Assembly (NCBI GenBank): GCA_015499985.1
Contig: JAAAUF010000139.1
Location: forward strand, 1-58,586
From: Haplosporangium gracile
Lineage: Eukaryota; Mortierellomycota; Mortierellomycetes; Mortierellales; Mortierellaceae
Direction of reading: 5' to 3'
DNA length: 58,586 nt
Shown here: piece by piece, positions 22,288 through 34,902 of the stretch
Numbering within the stretch: position 1 is the first letter of the stretch
How the letters are laid out: every line of letters begins with the position of its first letter
The notes under the pieces: generated by a model
What the model was told of the DNA's origin: nothing
Seen by the model: only the letters and a program-made list of their open reading frames with translations
The model's database searches: none
Position numbers and translations under genes: made by a program

Positions 22288-24803
22288 TCAGTAAAAGTCC
22301 TCGCTGGCGGTGAGGTACCCTGCAGAGGAAGTGGAGAGGAAGGAGTCCGTTGAGCAGACGGAGGAGAAGGACCCAACGGTCAGGTTGCTCAGAGGATGAT
22401 CTTCTTCCTCGCTGGCCATCTCGATGCAGTTGGAAAGAGACGATTTAGCTATTTTATGGATATATATAAAAAAAAGAAGAGATGGATGTTAGGATGAGAT
22501 GCAGGTGAGTATGGGGTACACATAAACAGGTGATGATGTATAGCAACAGCAGTGTGGATGAGGATGATGGGTGAACATGGACATGCCCTATTTGGAGTAA
22601 CCATCCTTTGTTTGTGCTGGCTGAATGAACTCTCTTTTTTCCCTTTTATTTGTCTCTTCCACATCTTCACACACCCAGACACACATCACATACAACTCAT
22701 ACACTCTTCAACATCCACCCACGTACTGTACATAGCAACAGCAACAACAAAATATCTTGGCTTCCCCGTATCGACCCATATCTCACTCTCTCCTCATGTC
22801 ATCGCACGCCCAATCTCAATCCCAAACAAAAAAACAGCAACAACAGCAACATAACAACAACGCAAACAACTAAAAACCGATGACATTAGGATGTGAGCCG
22901 CGGCGATGGTTGCACACACTTCCGCCCAAGAGTAGATATCTACAAACTAAACAACACCCGCACTCTCTGTGTTTGGTCAAGACTAATTTTCTGCTGGCAG
23001 TTGGTGTCAGGTCAGGGATAGATATCCTTGTCAACAATGACAAACTGCTATCCTTTCAGATGCTATCATTCAACATCATCGAAATATAAACAAAATATCT
23101 CCCCTCAGTTTCTCACTCTACTCAACCCAAAAATCAAAAGGATGGAGTGGAGTGCACAGGGGCAAAGCAAAACAAGCTCCTCGTTTCTTTCCGCGGTCCC
23201 CTTTTCTTGTTTTCGCTTTTTTGAATGAATAGGTAAAGACAGGAGAGGGAGGAGGAGGAGGAGGAGGAGGAGGAGGTGAAGAAGAGACAGAAAGAGGGAG
23301 AAAGAGAGGAGACACATGCAGGGAGAAAATAGGCATGAACAGGGTCAAGCAAAGCAAAACAAATTGCCTTCACGAGGATGAAAGAGGGCAAAGCATATCT
23401 AAAACAAGAAAACAAAGACGGCATAATATACCTGCTTGAAATGGTTCCTTTCTTCTGGGGAGATATCCTCTGGGCTTGAGAGGCGAGATCAGTTTGCGGG
23501 CTCGAATCATTCTCAACTCGGCTGCCATCATCCGCAAGTAGGCTGCATTGGAACGCGTCTCACGAGCTGCCAGATGCCGCGGGAGAGGGGGCAGTAACGA
23601 AGAGTCCTGAGTCGTGTTGTTTTCTTTGCCGGTAGTGTTGTTCTTACTGTTCTTTGTCACGGGAAGAGATGAGTGAGAAGGAGGAGAGAGATTACCAGTG
23701 GTTGTGGAAGGAGTAGTACCTTCCTTGGTCTTGCGAAGTGGGGCCTTGACAATGTGCGTCAGGACCGGAAGTCGTTCGATAACGGGGGTTTCGTGATAGG
23801 TGAAGGTCTTGAGTGGAATTGTGTCCGATCTAATGGGCTTGAACCTGTCCATCGCCGCGACGGAGACGGGATAGTTCATCGATCCACGGTAGGCATGAGT
23901 CGAAGGGGCGGCCACATTGGGTAAGGAGAGGAGCATGTCTGTCAAAGTCAAGGAGGCGGACTGGGGTGCAGTTGCATCCACAGCGGCCACAGGTGTGCTG
24001 TTGGAGAGACGGAGTGCGATTGGGGGCGAGAATGCGTCGTCAGCCTGGTTGGAGTCATTGTTTGATCTAGCGTTGTCGCTGCTAGAGCCAGATCCAGGCC
24101 AAGAGATGCTGGTGGCCTTGACAGCAAGGTAGTGAGCCTTGAGGTTAGCCCAGAATCCAAGGCGGGTGGAGGACGAAGTGGATTCGGGAAGGAAAGATTG
24201 AAGGGAATGGAGCAACGGCTGAATTATCTGGGTCTGCCGTCCGTCGCAACTATCAGTTATGGTGTTGTCGCTTTGCGCGTTTGTATTGTTGTTCTGGAAA
24301 GTCTTTAACTTTGATGAGAGTTGGGTGGGCAACAGCTCGACCGAGTTGCCAACGGTCTCTGTGGGGGAAGGGGGTAAGAAGCCAGAGTTGTTCTTTTTAG
24401 AGATTTTAGTGGAGGAGACGGTGAGGACGGAGGTCGAGGAGGAGCGAACGAGACCGGTGCCGGGACCTCGCTTGCGTCGAGGGGGGATCACTCCATAGGG
24501 CTGGGGTGCTTTGGCGGTGAATTGGGCGACAAGATCTTTGTAGCTGGAGGTGTTGTTGAGCTGGGTAGGGGTGGGAGCGGCGAGAAAAGAAGTCTTCGTA
24601 GGTCGGGTGGTGTTGGATGTGCTGGCGACTGAAGAAGGCTTGGAGATCTTCTTCATTTCGTTATGGAGAGAGGGAGTGGTGGTTGTGGATGTGGACGCGG
24701 CTTGGAGCGAGTCCGAGGTGGGGGCACCAGGGACGGTTGTCGAGGAAGAGTCGGATAGCTGGTGTAAGCAGGGGGACGAAGACGGTCGTATAAGTGACAG
24801 CAT
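22288..24803 (-). CDS. Unrecognised 510-residue protein
   Basis: Two exons on the minus strand, 24803-23432 and 22448-22288, join in frame across a 983-nt intron and give 510 residues. I do not recognise the family. The chain is Ser/Thr/Pro-rich and mostly disordered, with a few denser blocks. These are SYKDLVAQFTAKAPQPYGVI followed by a basic PPRRKRGPG patch (about residues 86-115), LGFWANLKAHYLAV (about 220), and AYLRMMAAELRMIRARKLIS with KPRGYLPRRKEPF just before the intron. The last exon is acidic and Ser-rich and ends in YLTASEDFY. Codon structure is non-random compared with the neighbouring repeats, and the two exons fit exactly, so it is probably a real gene. The basic patches are compatible with nuclear or membrane-surface localisation, but no function can be assigned. 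Confidence 0.68.
23248..23276. repeat. GGA trinucleotide repeat in a long intron
   Basis: About ten GGA units lie within the 983-nt intron of the unrecognised gene. Confidence 0.8.
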
Positions 24804-25969
24804 TTGCCGATATTATTTTAAGGCGATAGTAGTGGATGTGTGTATGTGTATATGTATGTGTATGTGTTTGCGTGAGTGATTGCGAGTAAAAGTATAAGTG
24901 TGTAGAGAAGAGAAGGTTAAAGAGAGGGGGCGAAGTATGAAATGGAAGGATGGAAGTGTGAATGAGGGGGAAGAATGGCGATGGAGGTGGAGAAGAAAGA
25001 AGGATTTGAGAAAGAAAGAAGTGAAAGAGAGGCGACGAAGGGAAGGTGTAGGGTGAAATAATAACAAGTAGGGCGGGTGAGCAGGGTACAGTAATAAAAT
25101 GGCATTGAGAGAATGAAGATGGTGATTCGCTAGCTAAGAATAATTCAGTTGGAGTAGAGTAGCAACTGAATGAATAGAATAGGGATGGGGGGGAACTGGC
25201 ATGGATGGGGAGGGGGGTGGGGTACATTTGATTAATGAGCAGCTTGCCTTGACTTGTTTGCCTGCTCGCTTGTCGGTAAATCAGCGAACGATTATTGAAC
25301 TCTTTCGCTTTTTTATTTTTTTCATTCTCGTGGATGCATACATATACATATACATATGCACATTGCACATGCAAGTCGTATGTCTCCGGGAGAGAACCGG
25401 GTTCTTTCTGCCGCCCTTTCCTCCGCTATTCTTCGAAACCAGGCTGGATACTACGAGATATATTCAGGCGATCGGTGAAAAGCGAAAATAAAAAGGGGAT
25501 CGTCACATCAGTATTCATTTTCAGTTGAATCAAATTGGACCAAAACCATCAGTTTAGATGTATTGTTGGCATCATCACCATCCATCACCACTCATCACCA
25601 CCATCAAAATCTTGTATTTGCTTCATCGACCATCGACCATTGTCCCTAGGAGAGGATGTCAGTAGACAAAGAAGTCAACTGAACAAACTGAAAAACAGTC
25701 TAACCAACCTCACTTACAGCTATTGTCTTGTAGAAGCATCACTAAACACAGAGCACAAAGGACATCAAAAAAAAAAAGTGTGATCCTTTTTGTTGTTGAT
25801 ATTTTTTTCTATTTGGTCAGGCGAGCATCAGAAAGCCAACTCAAAAATATTTCAACCAGCTCTTCATACCAACCTAGACGTACAGCTATCCTCTCCCCCA
25901 TTTTAAGAAAGGAGCGAAGGAAAAGTGGGGAAGAGAGGTAAGGGAAGGTAGAAAGGGAGTTGAGTTTCT

Positions 25970-25972
<3 letters not shown>

Positions 25973-26012
<40 letters not shown>
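25973..26012. repeat. Perfect (CT)20 microsatellite
   Basis: Forty bases of uninterrupted CT. It lies in the large intergenic region, away from any start codon. Confidence 0.95.
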
Positions 26013-26016
<4 letters not shown>

Positions 26017-27282
26017 ATACATACCACCTAAATAGGGAAAACAGAATGAGAAGTTACGGAGAGGGTACAGAGAGTCTTATAGGCTGATACGAATCATTGT
26101 CCACTTGTTTTGAGCAAGGTGATGGAGATATTACTTTTGTCATCTGGAAATACCAGATACTGTTTCTGGCTCACCAATTGCATCCACCATTCATCCTCGA
26201 TAACCCTTGCTTTTATGAAATCCCGAAAAGTGACCTCTGGCTCACCTTCTTCTTTCCGCCTCGCTTTGTGTCATTCATACATTCGTTTCATTTAGCCTGT
26301 GCGCTGACAGATACGACGACGACGCAGTACGCCTGTGGCTTATTGTTGGGCCATATGGAAAGGGAGGGATGTGGATTAGCCTGCTTTTGTTTGGATGGAG
26401 GCGCGCGTGTGTGTGTTTCCGTACATGGCGCATCATTTCGCATCAAACAAACCCTCTCCCCCTCCGTCCATCTTTCCCTCCATCGATGATAAAGTGCACA
26501 GAGGTGAAAGACGACAGAGGTAAGGGAAAGAAGGGAGAGAAACAGCTGAACAGATAGTACATGCAATCGACGATCATAGTCTGTCCGCTGAACAGCTGTT
26601 TATACAGAACTCTGTTTAGGTTGGTGGAGAAAGAAACAAAGGAAAAGGAAGAGAGGCCGAGAGAGCGATACCCATCACGGCCTTGAAAAAAAAAAGGGGC
26701 ACGCGACGAAACAGAACAGGTAAAAAACAACAATGGTGAGAAAAAAATTGAAAAGCCTGTCGTTCTAAACACGCGTCTAAGTCCTCTTGTTTCGTGTTCC
26801 ATCTCGAAGAGGAGCAAGATGTTGTTGTGAATTTTTGTTTTCTTGTGCGCTCACTCTAGCCAATTGACTCCTTCCCTTTGTCTCTCATCTCTCCTTCCCT
26901 TCGTGGACAAAACACACAACAACATCAACAACAACAACAACACACACGCCGTCCGTTTCTCACTCCATTTTTTGGCCACCAAATTATCTTCTAGGGTGTA
27001 CATCCCTCAAACCCCATGCAAGGACACGCATGTACATGTACAACGCAGAGGATCGAGGCAAGGGTTCGGCAAGGGAATAAACACAAAAATTAGTAGTCCA
27101 ACAACTAACAAAAAAAAAACATGAGAGCAAAGAAGCTGAAGAGAAGTAACAGGAAAGAAACGACTAATGGGAATTGCATTTTTTGGGCGTAACGCGCGCC
27201 TAGAAAACTAACAAACAAAGATCCTTCAGATGAAGTATACTTTGTTGTTTTCCTTTCCTTTTCCTGTTTTGCCGATTCGAAC

Positions 27283-27308
27283 CAAACAAACAAATAAACA
27301 AACAAACA
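27283..27308. repeat. AAAC-type tetranucleotide repeat
   Basis: About six units of CAAA, with one T substitution. Confidence 0.8.
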
Positions 27309-28872
27309 GGACCTCCACCTGAATTGGCGCTCTCTGACGAATGTCTACATGCAAGGAGGCATTTAGATCTAGCACAGTGGTTTCCCTTACTAGACTCGCC
27401 TTCTCTTCCTGCTCGTCATTTTATTGAGCGGTGGTAGTGATTCTAATAGCGTGAGTTCTTGTTCATTAGTGTCGCCACGACATCCGCCAATTTCTTTGGC
27501 CACTCATGCTCCTCCTTCTTCTTCCAGCGGTGCCACTTCTTACCCATCTTTCTCCCCTACTCGCTTAGTTGCCACTAAAAAATCGCAGTCCATATCATGC
27601 TGACCCTTAGATGGCAACCTAGCAAGGTTATTCCTTCCTTTGCGAAGTGCTTGCATGTGTGTGAGTGTAAATGTGTGCTCTCGTTTTTTATTGTGCGAAT
27701 GTATCTGTATTCTCACCCGAATAAGAGCGGGATACAACACCCCTTCCTTCCTTCTGTCCTTCCCTCTGCCCTTCCTTCCTCTGTGAGTTTTTGCTCACAT
27801 ACCTGTTGGTTTATTCCCTGACGGCGTGGCGATTTTTTTTTCTTCTTGCCCTGACAATCGAATCGACACGCATGTTTACACAAAAGGGTGCTCATTTCTC
27901 AGGAAGGCGGCCAATCATGCGCAAGTACACTCAAATTACTGGACCCATCAAAACTCTCTCACAAACTCATTTTCATTCACTTGAGTAGGTGCTCACAGAG
28001 CGATAGACAACGTAGAATATCGCTTGTGAACAAAAAGGAAGGAAGGAATTGAGATTGAAGGTGAATGGTGGGACGGGGGTTGTTAGGTCTATTGGGCACT
28101 GACTACACTGCATTTGTCTATTTGTGCGCGCATGTATTGATGGCTTTTTTTTTCTCACGAAGAAACTCGTCAATATGAACAAGTAACGACTTTAAAGGAG
28201 GGCGTGGGCGAGGTGAGAATTGATAGAGAAAAAACGAAAAACAATAAATGCTGCCAATGGCGCGCCGGGCACCCTCGTCTTGAGGTGGTTTTCCATTCGG
28301 ATTTGGAACACCACTTCACTCGAAAAATAAAAAAAAGGTGCAGGCGGGTAAACTGCCAGGCCATCCACAGAATCAACCAACCCAAACAAACAAAATAACA
28401 ATCGAAGGCATCAATTTGTAACAGGGTCTACTCCAGTCTAAAGGAGCCCACACAGACAACCTTCCTCACTCACTTTGCTTGCATGTTTTGTAGTTTCCCT
28501 TGAGTACCCATCGCCTACTCATCCTATTGGCGCCGCCTCGAACCAATTACACTCTCATTTACGAACAGCAAAACAAACAGCAGGGGTATTCAGCACCTTG
28601 TCAATAAGAAAACAATGAGCCTTGGAGGCTATCTTTCCGACGTGTTCACCTGTTTGCAAAAGTTAATTCCTGAAAGTTTTAATAAAATGATATACATGCA
28701 ATATGCTAACTGCCCCCTGTCCTGAAGAGGGTAACTCGTTCTAGAAAAAAGTGACTACGTCGAAAGAGTTTTGTTATATCGCAACCAATAGGTCTCTTGA
28801 TACACTTCAAGTCTCATGTTCCTGTTCTGACTTATCCAAAGTTCCCGCGTTCCGTATTCGAATGACGTTCTT

Positions 28873-29983
28873 TTAACGGAACTTGGAGTAAGGGTTCCTA
28901 AGCTCGTCCAAGATGCTGCTGCTAGGGAATGGTGGGACGTTGATGTCGGGGATGAATGTGACCTCCTGAGCATCCTTGGCAGAGGTATCCTTGGGGCTGT
29001 CGACGCGCTCCAGCTTGTACTTGGCAATATCTGCCTTGGGCTTGGGGACCTCCACCTCCGTGCCCACAACAAAACGCTTCCTCTCCGACTTTCCGGTGGT
29101 TGCGTTCACAATAGAGCGGTAGTGAGTCTTCACAGGTTGTCTACGTTGTAATAGGGAAAGACGTGTGTTAGTTGGTTGTTTTGTTGAATCCCAGTTTCCT
29201 GCTGTTTGTTATTCGTATTTAATGCGCCTTGTGCTGCAGAACTGTCCTACTGAAAAGATGTAAAATGAAAAAGACGTTTGTACCTGGTTTGAGGGTCGAT
29301 CAAGGAGACGTTCGAGACGTGAATGGGTGCTTCAATTTGAATCTTGGTGGCCTTTGTAGGGTCCTCGGCCTGAGGGCGAATGTGTTTCGTGACCTATCGT
29401 TGGAATGCCCCGTCGAGACAAGTACAAAGGGCTGATTGTAAGTCCTCTATAGGTTTCATGTATAGACGATAGTCATCATTGATCACAGATCGCGGATAAA
29501 TCCTGATCAACTGAATAAAGTGTGGTGGGAGGCGCAGCTAGGTCCCTGATTTGTATATAAAAATATCCCGTACCATGTTCCTGTCGGTGATCAAGAGCGA
29601 GTTCAAGCTCCTGAGGACCTTCTTGACCGTTCCAGTCCTGCCCTTCTCCTTTCCACTGGTAATAAACACCTAATTAAATATTTCAACAATTCAACGAGTG
29701 AGGGTTAGCTAACATATTCAGGATAGACAGTAGTTGGCAAAAGCAGGAGGCAGTCGATATCGACATAAGTTTCGCCGCATGGTCCGGCGTGGAAGGAACT
29801 ACCGCTTTGACTCTAAGGGAGGGACCTAGGAGACCCCCCAAAAAAAGTAGCCTTATTTACCTCGTCACCACGGACGATTCTCCACATCTGAATCTGATCC
29901 TTGGGGGCAACATATTTGACTCTAGTGGGCTGGAGCTTGGTGTTGATCATGCGGCGCATGCCGGCGACTAGTGAAGGCTGCAT
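28873..29983 (-). CDS. MRPL24: Mitochondrial ribosomal protein uL24m
   Basis: Four exons on the minus strand (29983-29861, 29669-29574, 29393-29284, 29140-28873) give 198 residues. The KOW motif region reads WRIVRGDE then VFITSGKEKGRTGTVKKVLR, typical of L24 where it binds large-subunit rRNA. The conserved VSNVSLIDP block and the KTHYR...TGKSERKRFVVGTE segment of the mitochondrial/bacterial family follow. The N-terminal residues are basic and Met/Arg-rich, consistent with a mitochondrial protein. The C-terminal extension (PPFPSSSILDELRNPYSKFR) is found in fungal homologues. The ATG at 29983 was chosen because the residues after it lead directly into the family N-terminus. It faces MRPL54 across a 264-bp gap. 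Confidence 0.93.
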
Positions 29984-30247
29984 GGTATATGTTCTGTGTT
30001 GTAGGAGTGAAGAGTGAGGGAGTGAACGGTAAGAATGGACTGTCAAAGGAAAGAGATCACCGCATTCACGGGGGCGAGAAACCCGAGCCCAAGCCAGGGG
30101 GAACATACAAAGAGGACTACCATTTTTGTTTTCATTTTTTGATCATTTGCCAAGCCACCCTCAACCCCGACCCTCTGCTGATTCGCCCACTCGTCCTTCT
30201 CTCTGTCTTTGTTCATTCCCGACAACTTCTCCAACCATACATTAACG
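29984..30247. promoter_or_regulatory. Shared promoter between two mitoribosomal genes
   Basis: The 264 bases between the divergent starts of uL24m (-) and mL54 (+) must hold both core promoters. There is no TATA box. The mL54 side has a pyrimidine-rich leader. The arrangement suggests co-expression of the two large-subunit proteins. Confidence 0.6.
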
Positions 30248-30882
30248 ATGTTGAAGTCTTTTACATCGACGACCTTCTCTAGCCTCAGAACCGTCTCACA
30301 GCAGCAGGTCCGCTGCATCCAGGTCTCGGCCCGATCCCTCAATGTCAAGGACGAATCCGCTCCCAAAGGTACGACTTTTTTACAAGCATTCGACTACTCT
30401 TCGGGACCGAAGCTGATCAGCACATATTCAGAAACTCAAAGAGTACAGGAACAAAGCGGGAACATGTAGCAAGACGGGACATAATCTTAATTGCTTCTTA
30501 CTATGACAGCAGAGAGAGGACGGATATCGCTTGGAATACTCCCAGAGGTGCTTTTCAATTGAAGGAACGCGCCAAGGAATTAATAGGCCTCCGAAACTAA
30601 CAACATTTCACCACCCTTCCCCGTTCTTCTGATATGTTAGCCAAGCGCACGGTGGTTTCGAGCGCACCCGAGGGCACAGTGTTGAAGGGAATCAACTACA
30701 TGAAGGATGGCAAGGATCCCGTTGCCCTTGCTGACGACGCCTACCCAGATTGGCTTTGGGAGATCAACGATCCCGAGATCCGCAACGCCAGGATCGCAGA
30801 TCCCTTCGACAAGAAGCACCACAAGGAGGCAAGGAGACAGGCCATTAAGGCCGATAACTTTATTCGCGACAAGAAAACATAA
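30248..30882 (+). CDS. MRPL54: Mitochondrial ribosomal protein mL54
   Basis: Two exons, 30248-30368 and 30641-30882, give 120 residues. The second exon carries the mL54 signature: SSAPEGTVLKGINYMKDGKD, then DPVALADDAYPDWLWEI. The C-terminal basic helix (KKHHKEARRQAIKADNFIRDKK) is also typical. The first 40 residues are rich in Ser, Thr, Arg and Gln with almost no acidic residues, as expected of a mitochondrial targeting peptide. The protein belongs to the large subunit of the mitochondrial ribosome. The intron is 272 nt with a GTACGA donor. Confidence 0.93.
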
Positions 30883-31153
30883 GCGCGCAGCCTTGGATTT
30901 GCTCGGGAGAAGGATGTTGCTGCGTCTTGGAGCACAAGGGACATGTTGGCAGTTTCAAGCGAGAGATGGTTGGAGGAAGACAGGCATTGGGACGACGATT
31001 ATTATCAGGACAGGACAGGACTACGCAGGAGCCATATCTCTTTTCTCAGCAACACAACAGACAACACTTTTATCATGTTTACTGCAAAGGATATCAATCT
31101 ACATTCTACCCTTTTCGCACACGCGCCACACGCACGTGCACATTAGAGAGCGA

Positions 31154-31159
31154 AATAAA
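31154..31159 (+). terminator. AATAAA polyadenylation signal, probably for MRPL54
   Basis: Canonical hexamer about 270 bases after the mL54 stop codon, in a plus-strand context free of genes. Confidence 0.35.
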
Positions 31160-32665
31160 GCTCATGTATCATATCATATCAATCATATCATCAACTCAGA
31201 ACAGGGACACAGAAAACTTGAGCGCATGAATTTCTTGTGCAAGGAACGTTGAAGTGCTGGGAAAGTATGTTTCGTAGCGGTCGTGAACATATTTGACTAC
31301 AGAATACGAAATATGTGATTTCTCACATTTCATCCGTGTGCATTTGGTTCGGTTGAGATGCACACCTGCCGCGTTTCCCCACGATCCCGTACCCACCTTC
31401 GTATGGCACTCCACTCTCCCCGCGAACAAGGGAGAGTTTGTTGTTGCTCCTTGGATACATGCAGGGATACATAAGTCAAGAAAAAGATGCAATTGAGAGA
31501 GGTTACAACATACGCTAGCGGGCGCATAGACCCTGTTTTCTTGCCATTGGGTTGCTTTTTTGTTTTGTTTGGCCTAGGTTCGCATCTTCGTTTCGCGCTT
31601 TGCAGTTATCATTTTTTTTCTCTTCTGTTGTGGATTGGGCTCTTGGTTCTCCAAATAATCGCCATTCCATGCTACGATTTTATCCGATAAATAAAGGAAG
31701 CAGGTCGTTTATTACGTTGCTTTTTAGCGCGTGGACAGTTCGCGTGCAAGAAACCATTGGTCGTTAGAGAAAAGGATTGTGTGTAGCAAAAAAACAACTT
31801 GCAATCCCCTTCGTATGGATGATGCGAAGGAGGCTTTAAGCGTGCGCGGTGGGCCCGGATGGGCCTAGCTGGAGGTCGCCATTGGCTGCACTCTTAACTT
31901 GCCCTTGGCGTTGGATTACATGAGAAAAGGTTGTTGAGCATTCACCTTGCAGAACGAAAAGGAGAAAAGGGTCGTCCAATAGCCTTTTCTGTTCTAGACT
32001 CGGGGGCAAGTTGCTGGGAAAGTACAGGTGCAGGTTCCAGGTACTGCAGGCGAGGTGTCCTTCTTCTGTCGTGTTATCGAGACAAGCATAGGAGCCCATC
32101 ACATGTAACACTTGCATGGTACCCCTACCTTCTCGTACGACGCGCCCCCTTCTTCCTTCCTTCTTCCTTCCTCTTCCTCCCTTTATGGTCTGCGCCTATG
32201 AGGCAAGGTGCAAAGGGAAAAAAAAACGACAGTGACCAATGGCAGCTAACATCCGGGGTTGAAGCAATCCAGTTTCTTTATGGTTGCCGCGGAACGTGCA
32301 GTAAGCGTCTGGTCCGGACCTTCTAGTACTGACCGGAACGAAGTTGAACAAGTGATCGGTTCGATTGGTCAACGCTTTTTTGCTCTCATCATTTTCACTG
32401 GAGAATAAGGAAGGGGAAAGCGAAATGGGAGAAAAGCAACCTAACCCCTGGATAAGTGATGCATTGGGCAAGTCCAGTTCAGAGAGCCCTACTTTGTGAA
32501 AATGACCTTTCTTTCAACTCGAAAGAAAATGTACCTGTTCACTAGCTTGCACTTAGTTTATTGAGAAAACATTCATGACAATAAACAGAAGGCAAGCTAG
32601 ACAATACTCTCTCACTATCTATGTCGAAATTCATTGGCAATTCCTCGACCGAGAAATGGTTCGCG

Positions 32666-32673
32666 TATAAAAG
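32666..32673 (+). promoter_or_regulatory. TATA box of the S1/P1 nuclease gene
   Basis: TATAAAAG lies 98 bases before the start codon, in GC-richer flanks, and is followed by a pyrimidine-rich leader. Inducible secreted hydrolases often have such a strong TATA. Confidence 0.6.
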
Positions 32674-32770
32674 GGACCCATGGTGCCCACGCTAAACTGT
32701 TTTTACTACCCTATCCACTTCCTCATTCCCCTCAACCCATCACAGTTTTCAGCGCCACCAAATAAAAACC

Positions 32771-34141
32771 ATGCGCTTCGCTACCACCCTTCTTGCCGCC
32801 ACAACCTTGGTCCTCCTCAACGCCAACAAGGCCCAAGCCTATGGCGTCCTTGGTAACTTACAGAAGCACATTTTCCCCCCACTGCTGTACTGTACATTCC
32901 TCCCATTCTTCTACCCTCTCACATTCCCTTATTGATTTTTCTCGTATATTCCCAGGCCACACGTTGACGGGCCAGATTGCCCAACTGTTCCTGACTCCCA
33001 AAACCGCCAGTCAAATCAGCGCCATCCTTCCGGATTCGTACGAAGGCCTCCTCTCCAACGCGGCCCCCTGGGCCGACAAGATCCGGTTCTTGGACCAGTA
33101 TAAGTGGGCCACTCCCATGCATTTTGTCAACCCACCCAACGACAACCCTCCCGAGCAGTGTCTGTTCGAGTATGTCTATGGTGGGCAGGACAATGTGAAT
33201 GCGATTTTTAACACCACAGCGACGATGAAGAAGTTCCAGTTAACACCTCCGACAAGTGTGAGGGATGAGAACACTAGACAGGATGCACTGAAGTTTTTTG
33301 TCCATTTCATGGGGGATATTCATCAGCCCCTTCATGACTCTACTCCGTTCCGAGGTAGTTGTCAGATTCTAGCTTGTCAAATTGCATTTTTTTTTTATTT
33401 TATTATTTTTTAGATCTGAGATTTGAGCATCGGGTAGAAAACGAAATTTAAAACTGATGTGGCGATCGATCGAATTTATGTAATACCTGCTTTCTAGGTG
33501 GAAATGATGCTCCTATCAAGTTTGGCAAGTCAAAGTCCAACCTGCACTCGCTTTGGGATACCCTCCTCCTGACCGTAAGTACATCTTCTTACACCCACTT
33601 TTCTTCTTGCTTGAATTGTTAAAGAAACGAAGCAAAAGTAGCAGCACTAATCATCATCTATTACCTAATCTACTCCTTTCGATAACAGAAAGATGTGAAG
33701 GAGAGGTTCGGTGACAACCCACAGGCATACCTGGATGACACCATCAAGCTGACAAAGACACTCTGGAAATCCGAAGTCGTATCTTGGACTTCCTGTGGGT
33801 CCGCCGACAGCCAGCCCGCTAACCCTTGGTCATCCGTCACAAAGCAGGTCAAGACTGTGTGCCCGATCCAATGGGCGACCGTGACCAATGCTCTTGACTG
33901 CACCTATGTCTGGAAGGACTACTCGGCTACCCGCGATTACTCGACCGATTACTTCCAGAAAGTGACTGGATCGTCGTCGGATTTCTTGTACCAGAAGTTG
34001 TTGGCTATGAGTGGGATCCGTATGGCTGCTGTGTTGAATGATATCTATGACCCTGCTCCTGCTTCTTCGAGCGCGACGGTGAAGAGAAGCGAGTTGCCTC
34101 CTAGATACAAGCGCGCCCTTGAGGAGGCCTTGGCTCGTTAA
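32771..34141 (+). CDS. Secreted S1/P1-type zinc nuclease
   Basis: Four exons (32771-32852, 32956-33354, 33498-33574, 33689-34141) give 336 residues. A 23-residue signal peptide ends in the cleavage motif AQA, so the mature protein would start YGVLGH. The three-zinc site of the family is recognisable: His in VLGH, Asp in PWADKIR, His in PMHFVNPP, the VHFMGDIHQPLH block, and His/Asp in NLHSLWD. Such enzymes cut single-stranded DNA and RNA and remove 3'-phosphates outside the cell. The usual first residue is Trp, whose backbone helps hold zinc; here it is Tyr. The last 25 residues (KRSELPPRYKR) are basic and lie outside the fold. A TATA box lies upstream. The neighbouring gene is a secreted chitinase. 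Confidence 0.93.
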
Positions 34142-34902
34142 AAGATTTTTTTATGTCTACTGTTACATATACATAGTTTAGTTTTCGTCCCTCCTTTTTT
34201 TTGTTGGTTATTAAACCCTTATTCAGGCAGCATGCCACCTTTTTCTATTTTCATTTTCAGAAAAAAGCATTGCGTGGTTACCATGGTCCTGAGAATAGGA
34301 TTGAGTGGCACTCGTTTCAACAACACACACGAGAAGAAAGAAAGCTACAAAGACTACCCTCATCCATTCTTTTCTCGAAAATGCGCCTGCTCTTACTTCT
34401 CCTCCTTCTCCTCGGATTATCTTTAGGCTTAAAGTAACTAACAGGTTGAGAAATGGAAAGAGGATTCGCAATTCCATTTAAAACTGTTTCCTTATTTACG
34501 TCAAGGTAGGGACAATAAATTCGCGTCCACATTGTCGAATTGCACTTCTACAAGTAATGCTAGCACCCCTCCTTTATTGTTTCTACTCAGCCTGACTAGC
34601 ACTCCTCTCCCCCCTGAATAGATGGGTGAGCCTTCTTGTCATCTTTTCATTTTCGTCTCTCCCTTTTTTTACTCCTCATTTTTCTTGTTATTTTATTTCC
34701 AATTCGCCTTGAAAATAGACTTGCCCTTCCTCCTATTTTTTCTTCCTCGACTCGACTTACTTTTCATTCCGCTTTTCGTTTCTCTTTTCTTTTCCTTTTT
34801 TCTTTTCCTCTTTTCTTTTCCTCTACCTGATACCCACGCCAAAGTACTCTTTACTCTCTTCCATATATTCCTAGACACAAGTTTACATACGAGTAATCGA
34901 TA
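34142..34902. other. Intergenic, pyrimidine-rich promoter region of the chitinase gene
   Basis: A 3' UTR-like AT-rich section is followed, from about 34640, by an almost pure T/C leader up to the chitinase ATG. No gene is seen. Confidence 0.5.

Larger units (their letters stand above)
24804..28872. other. 4-kb intergenic region with microsatellites
   Basis: This region lies between the start of the unrecognised gene (-) and the 3' end of MRPL24 (-). It has GTATGT repeats just upstream of 24804, a long CT microsatellite (25973-26012), an AAAC/AAAT run (27283-27308) and many homopolymers. Open frames are short, overlap freely on both strands and show no motifs. I see no gene in it. Confidence 0.5.
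30883..32770. other. Intergenic region before the nuclease gene
   Basis: This holds the mL54 3' UTR with AATAAA at 31154-31159 and short ATCATATC repeats near 31168-31192. The rest, to the nuclease promoter at about 32650, shows no motif-bearing reading frame and I see nothing further in it. Confidence 0.5.

Noticed and set aside
25973..26012. CT repeat as a CRISPR-like or centromeric array
   Set aside because: It is a simple dinucleotide microsatellite without spacers or higher-order units.
27265..27300. GATTCGAACC, resembling a tRNA B box
   Set aside because: The flanks are A-rich tetranucleotide repeats and cannot form a cloverleaf. No A box is present at the right distance.
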